Source of the DNA: Leishmania infantum JPCM5
Lineage: Eukaryota; Euglenozoa; Kinetoplastea; Trypanosomatida; Trypanosomatidae
NCBI RefSeq assembly: GCF_000002875.2
Contig: NC_009420.2
Coordinates: forward strand, 804,001 to 868,000
Direction of reading: 5' to 3'
Length of the DNA stretch: 64,000 nucleotides
Of this stretch, positions 32,380 to 42,647 are shown one piece after another (the first letter of the stretch is position 1; every line of letters begins with the position of its first letter). The translations under genes were made by a program, and so were the position numbers. The notes under the pieces were generated by a model that searched no databases, was not told the origin of the DNA, and saw only the letters and a list, made by a program, of their open reading frames with translations.

Positions 32380-33681
32380 GCCTCCAACGGCGTCTGCCTC
32401 CCCCTTGGGTGCAGGGGACGCCGCACCAAGCCCGATGCCCAGCTGTCGCAGCCCTGCACGGTGCTCTGCAGGCCGTCAGCCGCGTCGAGGTCCGCTATCT
32501 GCATTCGTCTGCATCGCTCCACGGGTCGGGTCGCTTTCCTATCAGCACGAAGGATCGACCTGAATCGGAGGAGCTTGTCGTGCCACGGCGGCGTCCCGTC
32601 GACCAGACTCGCCCAGGCCGCAAAGACGTCGCAGTGTCTGTCGAAGCTACTGAGGAGGTCTTGCCAGCATACGACGGCCGCTTTGCGCTGCTGGGGATGG
32701 TGCACTGTGCATTTCCGCGGTGCATCACCGCCGCCAGCAAGCGACGCGGGATGTGTCGCGGACTGCACTCGCCTCTCTCTCTTCCTCAGCCACCTCGCTG
32801 AAGTCGCGTCGTTTTCTAGTAAAGCACCGCAGCCCTCCTCGATAGAAGCGACGCCTGACCCCCTCCCATCAGCATCCGTGTCGTCGCCGTGGCCGCCTTC
32901 TGCGAGGGCCAAATCTCAGCTTATCGCCGAGGATGGGGTAGAGTCGGTGCTCGTGGTACGGCAGCAGAGGCGGCAGAGCACCGCCACCGTGCTCTCACAA
33001 GTTGCACTGGCATTGTTTCACACAGCCAAGGATTGCACGCGCGGCAGAAGCGGCGCTTGGGCAAACCGTATTCGGATGTGCGTTGTCCGCGACACAACTC
33101 TACCAGCAAGAAAAGCGCATTCTTCACATTCTACCGTCCGTGCTCCTCAACGTTGTCGTCTGGGTGTCGCTGGAGGTGCCTGCAAACACGCGCGGACTTC
33201 TCTATCTCACCTGATTGTGCCCTACTGCACGTCTCCGACGATGGTGGTGGTGGGGGCATGGATGACGATGCTGCTCAACCTCGTCGCGGTGCATGTGGCT
33301 GCGTGTGCGCCGAACCTACACATCCTCGGTGTGGCAGCCGACGTGCAGCGGCTGGCGCTGGGGACCTTACTAGCAGAGAGCACGGCTGCGGAGCGCTTGA
33401 TGGTTCACGCGGTGCAGCTGCTCTCCGACACCTCCGTATTTTTCAAGGAATCCTTGACGGCAGCACAGCAAGGGAGGGCGAATCCGCTGAAACCTCCTCG
33501 TCACCTCGAAGGCCACACAAAAGGAAACCACCCCGCGTGTGACGCTGTTGCCACAGGCGCGCGCATGAATACCGTCCAGGACTGCATGCCCGCGGGTACG
33601 CCTGCCCCTCAATACGCGGGACACCTGCAGGCTGCGGTGACCGCGCGCGCTCCTGTACCTTCCGTGCTGGTGAAGCAGTGA
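32380..33681 (+). pseudogene. Decayed protein-coding gene split over three frames
   Basis: One frame (frame 1) is open from 32071 to the TGA before 33682, but it has no ATG until 33076. Its translation in the middle is Cys/Arg/Ser-rich and unlike a protein. Protein-like segments instead move between frames. Frame 0 at about 32400-32800 includes VEATEEVLPAYDGRFALLGM. Frame 1 at about 32780-33030 includes VESVLVVRQQRRQSTATVLS. Frame 2 at about 33030-33212 includes ILHILPSVLLNVVVWVSLEV and ends at a TGA. A short frame-0 piece is at 33210-33270. Frame 1 at about 33270-33681 includes MLLNLVAVHVAACAPNLHIL and ADVQRLALGTLLAESTAAER. Codon use in each piece is typical of the neighbours. This is a gene broken by at least four indels, or a badly assembled gene. 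The family is not recognised. Confidence 0.6.
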
Positions 33682-34319
33682 TACAGAGCCTCACACGCGT
33701 CAGGATGATGCGCACAACGCTGCTAAGAGTCGGATACATTTCGCGGAACTCTGCTCGTTGCCTCCCAATGCACTGCTCCTGCTTCTCTCTTGTCTTCCTC
33801 TTGCTGATCTCTGTGTGATGCACCGTCTCTTGCGCGGTGTACTGCGTCAATCATCTCTCGGACCTCCTCGGTGACGCGCCTCGCTTGTGCCGGGAAGAGG
33901 CCATCGTTCTTTGACGTCAATTTCATCAGACGAGCGAGACTCGCTGGGACGCGGGTGTCTCACGCGTGCACGAAGGTGAAGCCAGTATTGTGCCGTCGTC
34001 GTCTCCCAAACATAAGTCAAGCACCCTTCGCGCTCGCGCTTGCGTGTGTCTACTGTCAGTGTAGTAGAAGCAGGATCATTCATAAAGCAAAAGACTGCCC
34101 ACAGAAGAGGCAGTGGCCATAGAATCCGATCGTACGCACCCCGTGGGTACGCATATTGCCGATATTCGTAGAAGCACAGACTGTCTCTCGCTCTCTCGGA
34201 CGCTCTTGTGCCCACTGTAACCCATCAACGATCCACGAGAACGTTCCCACTATCCGTTTCTCGGTTCTCTTTACTCTCTCACGCACCGCTGCACGCGTGT
34301 GCCGCGTGATTGAACTAGC
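33682..34319 (+). other. Intergenic spacer
   Basis: No gene seen. T/C-rich stretches at 33767-33805 and 34254-34281 probably contain the acceptor for the 774-aa gene. Confidence 0.55.
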
Positions 34320-36644
34320 ATGCCGCTTTCGCCGCTTATACGTCCTATGTCCCCGCTGCAGACGCAGTGCGCCCCTTCGCTCCCGGAGCCGTACTCTCTT
34401 GCCGACGTCGTTCTCCAGCCCTTTTCCGGGGAGGCGTCGTCGACTCCAGCCGCTGCGTGGGATCAAGACACATCCTTCGGTGCGGCGACGGGAGACATTG
34501 CGCCAGGGTCGCGGCGTAGTAGCCCCGCCGCGCCTCTCTCTGGGGTCGATGCTGCCAGCGTACCGCCCATGGCCATGTGGACGCCGGCACTACCACCGCT
34601 GCTGCCTCACACGTTGGCGCCTACATTTCACAGTATGGTGGGAGATGCACTGAGTGTCGAGATGCTGCGAGAAAGCTACGCCGCCCAGCTTCAGAAGGGT
34701 TGCCAGCATCGCTCGGCTGTTGAGGGTTTGCGATGCACTTCAGATGGAGCCGCCGCTCGCGCTCGGTCTTGTCGCGGCAGCGACGCAGGTGCCGCAAAAG
34801 TGTTTTCTGCCAATGACGCGGTCCATCTTGGACATTCAAGGCGCGCGCCGCTGCCAAGCCTTGCACTGTTTTCCCCTATCCACCCCTACGCCAGCGGCCC
34901 AACGGCGCGCACCAGTGTCGCGCCCAAAACTTCAGCAGAGGGACCATCATCTGCTGCAACGTCGTTATCGCTGCTGCATTCGGCGGCAACGACGGCGATG
35001 GCGGCGGCACGACCGTCTTATGGCGCTGCCCTCTTGCGCAAGCACCCGCCTGCCCAGCCGACAGGCTGCAGGGAAGGCTGTCGCTCGCATCTGCCAGCGC
35101 AAAAGCAGGTGCAGCGCTCTTCGTCCCAGTCCCTCTTCGAACGACGTGCTCACGACAGATGGGAGGTCGTGTCCCCTACGTCGCCGCTCTCGTCCTGCGG
35201 CGGTGCCTCGACTGCAGCCGAGAGCGGCGAAACGGCCCCGAGCAAGCCTAACACCGCCGTCCCTTTTACTGCGTCGGCGACATGCTACCGCAGCACTGCC
35301 GCGAGCGACTGCACCGGTCGCTCCCGCGCGATTTCTATCGCGGCGCCTCCTGTCGCGGGGAGAGGCGGCGAAGCAGCAGCGGTCAACACGCCCGCTGGCG
35401 GCGGTGCGAGAGTCTCGAATCCCGGAGTGGTTTCTGCACTTGGGCCGGCGAAGGTGGAAGCCTTCGTGGCACCGCCTTGCCACGCCCCTGGCAGTGCCTG
35501 TGGTAGCGGGGAGGTCAGGGACACATTTTTTGACCCTCCACACGGCCTTTCAAGAAAGGCACTCCAAACAATACAACCAGGGCCGGCCACCGAGCCGGCG
35601 CGACAGCCAGCCGCACAGAAGCAAGGGAAGACCGCCAGAGGCACGGCACCGACCACGAGGTCCTCTGGTGGTGCCGCTAGTGGGCCTGCGGCTGGATCAG
35701 CAGCTTCACTGGCTGCCGAGTCCCACCTGCCTCGCTACGTCTATCCAGCTTTGGAGGAATGCCGTCGCTTGCTGCACGAGATCCGCATCGTCAGCCCGTT
35801 GATGCGTCGCTGCCTCACCCCACCGAGACCCTTGGAGAGCTCCGCTGGTGGCGGCAGCGGTGCTGCCACAGCTGCTGCGGCTTCCTCTACATTCTCGTCA
35901 GCACGCGCACCGTCAAGAAACATTCCTGCACCGCCACACAGTAGCGCCTTTCCCTCTCTTGCTGCAGCCGCCACCGCCGCTGCCCCACCAAAGCCAGCGA
36001 CTCTCGCTCCAAAGCCCGAGGCGCGCCGGCTCTACCACTGGGATGCGGCCACCGCCGCCGAGGACCTCTCATTCATGCGTGGGCCGTTCCAGCAGTCCTC
36101 GGAGCGCTTCGCCACCTCTGTGGACTGCCAACTGCGGCGCCTAAAAGCTCTCGGGACACGCCTCTATGGCAAAACCCATGACACATCGACCTCTCAGGCC
36201 GAGGTGCACGCTCCCGCTAGGGGGAGGTGGTCGTCGCCTTCTCCGGCACCTTTGGCCTCGCCCTGGGACTCTGCAGTGCCCCGTTTTGATGATGACCAGT
36301 GCGACCGTGAGGACAACAGCGTTGAAGAGTCGCCCCCTGAGCGGCTGCGGCGTCTCTTGTGGGAGACGGAGGCGGCGCTGCCGTCCTTGCTGGAACACGA
36401 AGCAGAGCCGTCGCTCTCCGCTACCCGCGCCGCGGTCTTGCTTGCCCCATTCCCCTCTACAATCCGCTATGCTCGCGATAGCAGGAATGACTACAGCCAC
36501 GGCGCCGATGACGGTGCTGCCACGGGCCGCGCAGCCGGCGTGTTCACGCCGCCGATGGAGAGCCTGCTTCCCTTCTCATCCGTCTCCGGCTCTTTGACGC
36601 CAGCCCGGCCAGCGATGCTATCGTCCCTCTCGTATGGCGAGTAG
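34320..36644 (+). CDS. Hypothetical Ser/Ala/Pro-rich protein
   Basis: 774 aa from ATG 34320 (MPLSPLIRPMSPLQ); the in-frame ATG at 34347 is an alternative. No known domain recognised. Most of the chain is low-complexity and probably disordered. Several short helical or ordered patches lie toward the C-terminus. One near 480 reads LPRYVYPALEECRRLLHEIR. One near 577 has YHWDAATAAEDLSFMRGPFQ, followed by VDCQLRRLKALGTRLYGK. One near 675 is RLRRLLWETEAALPSLLEHE. These spaced short motifs suggest a scaffold or cytoskeletal protein, but that is a guess. No signal peptide or membrane segment. Confidence 0.7.
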   Translation: MPLSPLIRPMSPLQTQCAPSLPEPYSLADVVLQPFSGEASSTPAAAWDQDTSFGAATGDIAPGSRRSSPAAPLSGVDAASVPPMAMWTPALPPLLPHTLAPTFHSMVGDALSVEMLRESYAAQLQKGCQHRSAVEGLRCTSDGAAARARSCRGSDAGAAKVFSANDAVHLGHSRRAPLPSLALFSPIHPYASGPTARTSVAPKTSAEGPSSAATSLSLLHSAATTAMAAARPSYGAALLRKHPPAQPTGCREGCRSHLPAQKQVQRSSSQSLFERRAHDRWEVVSPTSPLSSCGGASTAAESGETAPSKPNTAVPFTASATCYRSTAASDCTGRSRAISIAAPPVAGRGGEAAAVNTPAGGGARVSNPGVVSALGPAKVEAFVAPPCHAPGSACGSGEVRDTFFDPPHGLSRKALQTIQPGPATEPARQPAAQKQGKTARGTAPTTRSSGGAASGPAAGSAASLAAESHLPRYVYPALEECRRLLHEIRIVSPLMRRCLTPPRPLESSAGGGSGAATAAAASSTFSSARAPSRNIPAPPHSSAFPSLAAAATAAAPPKPATLAPKPEARRLYHWDAATAAEDLSFMRGPFQQSSERFATSVDCQLRRLKALGTRLYGKTHDTSTSQAEVHAPARGRWSSPSPAPLASPWDSAVPRFDDDQCDREDNSVEESPPERLRRLLWETEAALPSLLEHEAEPSLSATRAAVLLAPFPSTIRYARDSRNDYSHGADDGAATGRAAGVFTPPMESLLPFSSVSGSLTPARPAMLSSLSYGE

Positions 36645-38078
36645 GCGATGCCACATGCGCAGCTGCGGGGTGTGGTGGAGGAGAAGAGGGCAGGGGTGGC
36701 GGCACCGAAAGTGCCGCGAGGCATACTCTGGATGAGGAAAACAAAAGCCGCGACACGCTTAGTGAGGACGGCTACTCCCCAACGCCGCCACTTTCGCTCT
36801 CTCCCCTACTCCCTCTCTTCAACCCTCCATCACCATCACTGCGCCGAAGAGAAAAAAAATGCGCAACTTTTAGCTGTGCGAGAGACCCGGTGCGCGACAG
36901 GGTAGAAACGACATGAAGGAAAAGACGAGCAGGCATGCTAGCTTGCGAACCCTCATTACTGCCCGCGCATATCCTGCTTCTTGTCACGCGCCAACATGCG
37001 TCCGCCTGTGCGCTGATGTCGGTATCGTGCCATTTTTCAGGGGCTGTTGAATCTTTATGCCCCTCGGACTTGTTCATCCGCCGCGATTCGAGATGGCGAC
37101 TACGCCCCAGCCTCTCTCCACTTTTCCACGGCGACGACCACCGCCCTCCCCTCCCCAAATTCCTCATACTATCACCCTCCCTCACCACAAACGCTTTCCG
37201 CTTCTGACCTCGACATGCTTTTTTACTTTCATTTTGCTTGCTCTCCACGTGAACCACTAAGAGGCTCACCTCGCACACTCGGCAGAAAACAAACCGATTC
37301 GAACGAGCGGGAGTACAGGAGGGGTGACTGCACACGTTGAGGTGCACTGTCCCAACCCCAACAAGTAACGAGCAAAGGGCGAAGCTACCGTGCCGCATAC
37401 TTCAAGTGAACAGTCGCGTTCTCTTCCTCTCTCTCACACACGCATCACCGCTAACCCACAAAACGTAGGCGTAGAGTACGCTTCTACGCACCACCATCCG
37501 TTTCCCTAGATTTCGTCCTCCCTCGCAGTGAGCGACACCGGCAACGACGAAAAGGTCGAGGAGCACACACGCGCCCGAGCACACAAGTGAAGCCGCGTTT
37601 TCGTTTTCGCTTTCGTGTTATTTTTCGTAGAAAGCAACACAACTGGAGCATAGCGGTGGCGTTGGTGCACCGTTGTCTATCTCTCCCACCCATCCACGTA
37701 GCCCACACCGACGCACGCTTTCCTTGCTCCGGGCTGCTTTGTTTCACTCGAGCGCTCTGACACACACAGAGGCACATACACATACACACATACACGCACG
37801 TGCATGCATGCTGTCGCTCTTATATATATTCCCTTTTCTCTGCATCGTGCATGGCTTCACCTCTTGTGTTTTGCCCGTGTGGTTGTCCTTCCCCGACATC
37901 GCCCACGACCGCTGTGCCACAGCGCACTCGCTTTTATACGTCGTCCTGCTCCACGTCCGTTGCTTTACAGCGCCCTAAGCACCGACACACACGCACAAGG
38001 GAGCGCGTGCTGTCCGACCTGGAGAGGGCGGTCACACAGTCGTGAAGCAGGGGCAAGGCCTTTAACGTGGAGGCCATC
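36645..38078 (+). other. Intergenic spacer between two low-complexity protein genes
   Basis: No credible gene. It includes pyrimidine-rich segments (36788-36830, 37090-37250), a CA-rich tract at 37759-37800 and a short TA repeat (37820-37830) before the next gene. Confidence 0.6.
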
Positions 38079-41000
38079 ATGAGCTCTCCGCTTCTTCAAA
38101 GGGGACCGCTGCAGCAGCCTCCGCCGCCGTCCCCGTCGGGATCGCGCAGTCGGCATGAAGAGGTGGAGGAGCACCACCACCAACCGATGCAGCGCTCTTT
38201 CGGGGCAGTGCCTCTGCCTGAGCCCTTTTCCTTCACGGGGTCCACCGAATCCACCGTCGCCGACATCAAGCACAGCAGCAGTGACGACGGCCGTCATGAC
38301 GGGAAGTGGCGACTTGGCTACGGGGACGACAGCACGAAGCCGTCCTCCGTCCTCTTCGACTGCCACGATTACGACGGGGCTCAGAAAGAGGATGCTGATG
38401 GCATGTCTATGGTATATGTGCAGAGGGAGGCTGATTACAGTCTTGGGCCCGCCCCGCGCCCGGCTGAGACGCGAACTGAGCACTGGCCGCAGTGCAAGAG
38501 AGGCGAAACAGAGGAGGGACAGGAGAAGGCTTGGGGCGTGATATCAGTGAGGCCGTGCACCTCATCTGAGCCGCGTCGCGGCGCAGGAATTGGCAGTTAC
38601 AGTTGCACTTCGTCGAACGCCGAGGCTATCGCGGACTGCAGCAGCAGCGGTGGCTCGCCGATTCCAAGTAGTGACGGCGGCAGGGCCGCTCTTGGCCTTA
38701 GGGAACTCATTAGCACAGAGGGTCATCCAGTAGTCTCTGAGGAAGAAGACGAGGGGGACAGGTACTGTGGCACTACTCACAGCAGCAGCCACGGGCACAA
38801 CGACCACCGTAACGGCACTGCTGCAAGCCAGCGCTTCGAGCACGCCGCCCAGCACGATCTCCTACTACGCACAAGCCGCAAGCTCGTGTACTCCAACTCT
38901 GCCACGATGCTTTCACCGACAGTGGTCGACGACGACGAAGGGTCAGACACAGCAGCGACACCGGCTGCAGCGCACACAAAATCTGACGGGGTGCACGATA
39001 ACCAGGATGGCGTGGCTGCCGCACCGACAGTGAAGAGGTTGGAAGATGTGGCTGTATCTCATGGCATGCTTTCACCCCTCTGTCTCGCCGCATCCGATGT
39101 GAATGGTGCGTCGCCTTCGGTGCACTGGGCCTCTTCGGCGTTGCCCTGTCACAATGCTCTTCAGGCGCCATCAGCTGAGGAGGCTTCCACCTCGCCCTCT
39201 TCCTCGTCTGCCGCGCACGCGAAAGCGGTGCCTCTTAGTGGTCCCATCGCACAGGGGTTCGATGAGACGGTGGATTTGCAGGATGCTCACCGCCGCCTGC
39301 CGCCGTCCGCCTCCGCTCCGTCTAAGGTAGAGCGCGTCGATGCTGAGATAGAGAGCGCCATGCTGGAGATGGAGAAGCGACTGCAACGACACGGTCACCA
39401 TGCCGGCGCCGCTACAACGGGTGCCAACAGCGATGGCTGTGTAGCTAGCCACCGCAGCACGCCGTCTTTGCGCAGGAGTGAAGGTGAAAATCCAAAGAGG
39501 GCTGGGAGTGATCGCATCGAGAGCCAACGTGCGCGTTCCTCCTCCTCCTTTTCCGCCACCCACGACGCAACCGCTGACGCAGCAGACGCGGCCTCGGTGA
39601 AGAGCGCGCACGAGGAAGACTGGCTCGCACGCCAGCGGTGCAAACAGGCGGGCGTGTGTGATGCGGAGAGCTTTGACGCACGCCGCGGCGGATGCGCGCT
39701 CGGCGGAGGGGCTCCTGCACGGGCTTCGGCGGCGTACACGTTCTTCTCCAGTCAGCTGCGGGCGCCGGAAGACAGACGCGGGCGCATTTACGAGCTTGCG
39801 AAGGCCTTGCGCGGGGATGGCTCCCATGCGGTCTTCCGTGGCCCCGGTGGGGGTCTCCTAGCGTCGCCGCCTGCCGACGAGCAGTCGCGCGACAGCGTGG
39901 AAGGGGCGGCCGCGCTCCGCATCCCATGCGCCGCTGGAAGCACGTCGGTGTCTCTTGGTGACGCTGTGGCCGGCTCCGCCGATATGGCCATGTTCTCGTC
40001 GCAGAGAACGCCAGCACCTCCTGTGCAAGGAGAGGGATTTGCACCGCACCATCGAGAGCTCACGGCGGCGGGCTTGCAGGTGTACTACAGCCGCTGCAGC
40101 CTCAGCAGCGGGGAAAAAGAGTCGCGGCGTTGCCCTCGCCTTTCAGGTCCAACTCTTCTAGGCTCTTCGGTTGTAGAGGGAGTGCCGAGTGCCGCGACGG
40201 CTGAAGGGGTCTCGACAGCGGTGGCAGCAGCTGCGGCACTCGCATTCGACTCCTCCAGGACCTCGTCGTGCACGCCGTTCACCTCGCACCGCCAGAGGCC
40301 GCCGCCGCGGATGCTGTGCCCGCCTACCCCGTCGCCCTCGCCGTCGCCTTCTCGCTCTACTGTCATGGATGCCGTGCTCGCCGCAGTAGCGAATGCTGAA
40401 GAGGGAAAAGAGTCGGATGCAAGCGTGATGGAGCAGAGCTTTTTCTCGGAAATGGTGCCCGGCGCTGAGCCGCAGCTGCAGCCGCAGGCAAGCAACGCCA
40501 ACGCGCTGCCGGGACAGTCGTCGTTGGAGGCCTGCACTGTCAGCCTTGGCTTGGAGGCGGCGAATACAATGCCCCTCGAGCCGACCACCGCTGCCGCGAA
40601 CTCGGCGACTTCATCGCCGTGGCAAACGCGCTTGTGGTCTTCCTTGCCTTCACCAACCGTACCCGCGGGCACGGCCGTACCAGCTGCGGCGTTTGTTGTG
40701 GCCACCACTGCGGTTGCAGACGTAGATAGCGATGCTGGCGTGAGCGTCATCGGTTCCTCTTCCTCTTGTCGTAAGAGGGCGGTAGAGGGCAATGACGGCG
40801 CGGACACGGGGCTGCAAGGAGAGTCGGCCAACAGGGAAGGTGCGCTAACTGAGCCGCGCCCCGCAGCGGACACCTCCGTCTCCGTGGGTGACGCGGGCGG
40901 GCCCCTTCCGCTGTCGCCGCGCTGCGCAAGCAGCGAGCCATCGAAGCCGCGACTCCATGGTGGCCACACCTTTGCTTCCTCGGCCTACCGCGCAAACAGC

Positions 41001-42647
41001 GCTCCGCAGCACGCCGGTGCCGTCACAGCGAATAGTGCCAGCTGTCTTGGGTGTGAGCAGGCGACCTCCTGTGCCGCTTCTCACCGTAGCATATCTCCTC
41101 CGAGCGCTGCAGTCACTGCCGCGGTGCCACTGATGCAGCATGACGGTGCTGTGGAGGACTCGCCCATTCTCCCCATCTGCGCCACATCTTTTCCCCACGG
41201 CGGGCAGAGCACAGGTAGGATGTCGCTACCGTCGTCGCGACGCGATGGCTGCTGCGGCGCCCTTTCATCGTGGAGCACCAGTAGCGCGGCTTGCGAAGGC
41301 ACGGGGGCAGACAATACGGTAGACGTCGCGAATGACGCGACCGATGACGTGGTGCAAGGGCATGCCCTCACGATACGGCAGTCCGCCAATACTCGGAAAT
41401 CGCCGTCGACGGCGGTGGCGGAAGGGGAGAAGCATCCGCAGGTGCCTATGAAGCTCTTGCCGTCCTCGGCTGGGTCACCATCACCGATACGCCCGTCGAC
41501 CGGCTGCGCAAGTGACAAGGAGCGACTGCACAACGAGCTACCGATGCTCCACTTGTGCCCCGGTGGCGGTGGTGAAGTGGGTGGCGGCCAGCAAGATGAC
41601 GCGGACAGCAGCGACGAATACGATGAGGCGCACCTCTGTTGTGAGGATTGGGCCTCTTCTCCCGCGGAGCCCGCTGCAGCTGCTGCCACCTGCCAAACTC
41701 GGCCAAGTGATACTCTGGACGGCCTGCATGTTGACGGCAATGACGATAACAATGACGGCGACGACGGCGGAGAGGACACGGCAGGGCAGACGTGGGCCGA
41801 GGAGGCTCTGCGTCGTGCGGAAGCGGAGTGTGCCGTGCTGCGTCTCGAGCTAACGTTTGCTACGGAGCGCGCGGTTGCGGCGGAGGCGAACGCACAGGTT
41901 CGGGAGCGGGAGTGCGCAGAGCTGCACGCACTGGTGAGCCGCATGCAGGCGCAGTTGGCAGCGGCGCAGACACGTGCGGATGCGGAGGTCCAGGTGGCTG
42001 CCTGCACCGCTTCTTTGGACGACATTGCCGCCTCAGCTTTCTCGTCGCCAAACTCACCGAATCTACTGGGCACGACGCCTTTAAGCATGCGGAAGGGCAC
42101 AGCGCTTGTAGAGGGTACGGTCTGGCGACGCCGCCACGACATTGTGGCGCAGGAGCTGGCTACCCTCAAGGTTAGCATGGCGGAACAACTTGCGGTGCTA
42201 GATCGGCTAGGCATGCAGCCTCCTTTTTCGGAGGAGCTGGTGTGTGCAGCGGAGCGGCGGCTGCGGCACGTTAAAGTCGCTCACGTGCCTGACACTGCCA
42301 TGAAGGCCAGCCAGCCAGACGCAACGATCTCGGAAACTCCACACACCCTAACCCGCTCAACGTGCGTCGACAGCGCCGCCTCAGTTGACTTATCGGCCGG
42401 CGGTGCCTCCGTCACCGCGACAGCGAAGAAGATTCAGGTTCGGAACGGCAACAAGATTGCGGCTCTTCTGAGCCAGCGCAAGCAGAACCGTCACCGGGAG
42501 AAACCAGCAGCAGCAGCAGATGCGATGGCTACCGGAGCGACTGACTCAGCCACCACGCCATCGACGTCGGCGCCACCGGCAAAACGCGACGGCAGCCAAG
42601 ACCGCAGATCTACGCTGGATGCCAAAGAAAACCACTACGTCGTGTAA
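38079..42647 (+). CDS. Large hypothetical protein with C-terminal coiled coil
   Basis: 1522 aa from ATG 38079 (MSSPLLQRGPLQQPPPP); a GTG four codons upstream is not used. The protein is overwhelmingly Ser/Ala/Gly/Asp-rich, with acidic stretches (DNNDGDDGGED) and poly-Ser/Ala patches, so mostly disordered. A short helix is at about 419-440 (DAEIESAMLEMEKRLQRHG). A clear heptad-type coiled coil spans about 1237-1310 and includes AEEALRRAEAECAVLRLELT and LHALVSRMQAQLAAAQTRAD. Another helical region follows at about 1345-1400 (IVAQELATLKVSMAEQLAVL). The last 60 residues are Lys/Arg-rich. No enzyme motif seen. The architecture fits a cytoskeletal or flagellar scaffold, but this is inference only. 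Confidence 0.75.
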   Translation: MSSPLLQRGPLQQPPPPSPSGSRSRHEEVEEHHHQPMQRSFGAVPLPEPFSFTGSTESTVADIKHSSSDDGRHDGKWRLGYGDDSTKPSSVLFDCHDYDGAQKEDADGMSMVYVQREADYSLGPAPRPAETRTEHWPQCKRGETEEGQEKAWGVISVRPCTSSEPRRGAGIGSYSCTSSNAEAIADCSSSGGSPIPSSDGGRAALGLRELISTEGHPVVSEEEDEGDRYCGTTHSSSHGHNDHRNGTAASQRFEHAAQHDLLLRTSRKLVYSNSATMLSPTVVDDDEGSDTAATPAAAHTKSDGVHDNQDGVAAAPTVKRLEDVAVSHGMLSPLCLAASDVNGASPSVHWASSALPCHNALQAPSAEEASTSPSSSSAAHAKAVPLSGPIAQGFDETVDLQDAHRRLPPSASAPSKVERVDAEIESAMLEMEKRLQRHGHHAGAATTGANSDGCVASHRSTPSLRRSEGENPKRAGSDRIESQRARSSSSFSATHDATADAADAASVKSAHEEDWLARQRCKQAGVCDAESFDARRGGCALGGGAPARASAAYTFFSSQLRAPEDRRGRIYELAKALRGDGSHAVFRGPGGGLLASPPADEQSRDSVEGAAALRIPCAAGSTSVSLGDAVAGSADMAMFSSQRTPAPPVQGEGFAPHHRELTAAGLQVYYSRCSLSSGEKESRRCPRLSGPTLLGSSVVEGVPSAATAEGVSTAVAAAAALAFDSSRTSSCTPFTSHRQRPPPRMLCPPTPSPSPSPSRSTVMDAVLAAVANAEEGKESDASVMEQSFFSEMVPGAEPQLQPQASNANALPGQSSLEACTVSLGLEAANTMPLEPTTAAANSATSSPWQTRLWSSLPSPTVPAGTAVPAAAFVVATTAVADVDSDAGVSVIGSSSSCRKRAVEGNDGADTGLQGESANREGALTEPRPAADTSVSVGDAGGPLPLSPRCASSEPSKPRLHGGHTFASSAYRANSAPQHAGAVTANSASCLGCEQATSCAASHRSISPPSAAVTAAVPLMQHDGAVEDSPILPICATSFPHGGQSTGRMSLPSSRRDGCCGALSSWSTSSAACEGTGADNTVDVANDATDDVVQGHALTIRQSANTRKSPSTAVAEGEKHPQVPMKLLPSSAGSPSPIRPSTGCASDKERLHNELPMLHLCPGGGGEVGGGQQDDADSSDEYDEAHLCCEDWASSPAEPAAAAATCQTRPSDTLDGLHVDGNDDNNDGDDGGEDTAGQTWAEEALRRAEAECAVLRLELTFATERAVAAEANAQVRERECAELHALVSRMQAQLAAAQTRADAEVQVAACTASLDDIAASAFSSPNSPNLLGTTPLSMRKGTALVEGTVWRRRHDIVAQELATLKVSMAEQLAVLDRLGMQPPFSEELVCAAERRLRHVKVAHVPDTAMKASQPDATISETPHTLTRSTCVDSAASVDLSAGGASVTATAKKIQVRNGNKIAALLSQRKQNRHREKPAAAADAMATGATDSATTPSTSAPPAKRDGSQDRRSTLDAKENHYVV

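Noticed and set aside
32130..32801. Intact 223-aa gene in frame 0
   Set aside because: Only the second half (from about 32400) looks protein-like; the first half is spacer-like and the protein pattern continues downstream in other frames. Treated as part of the decayed gene.
41081..42214. 377-codon open frame on the - strand
   Set aside because: It lies wholly antisense to the 1522-aa + strand gene; its Ser/Ala-rich translation is a GC-rich mirror with no family features. The same applies to 27418-28389 and 40085-40969 on the - strand.
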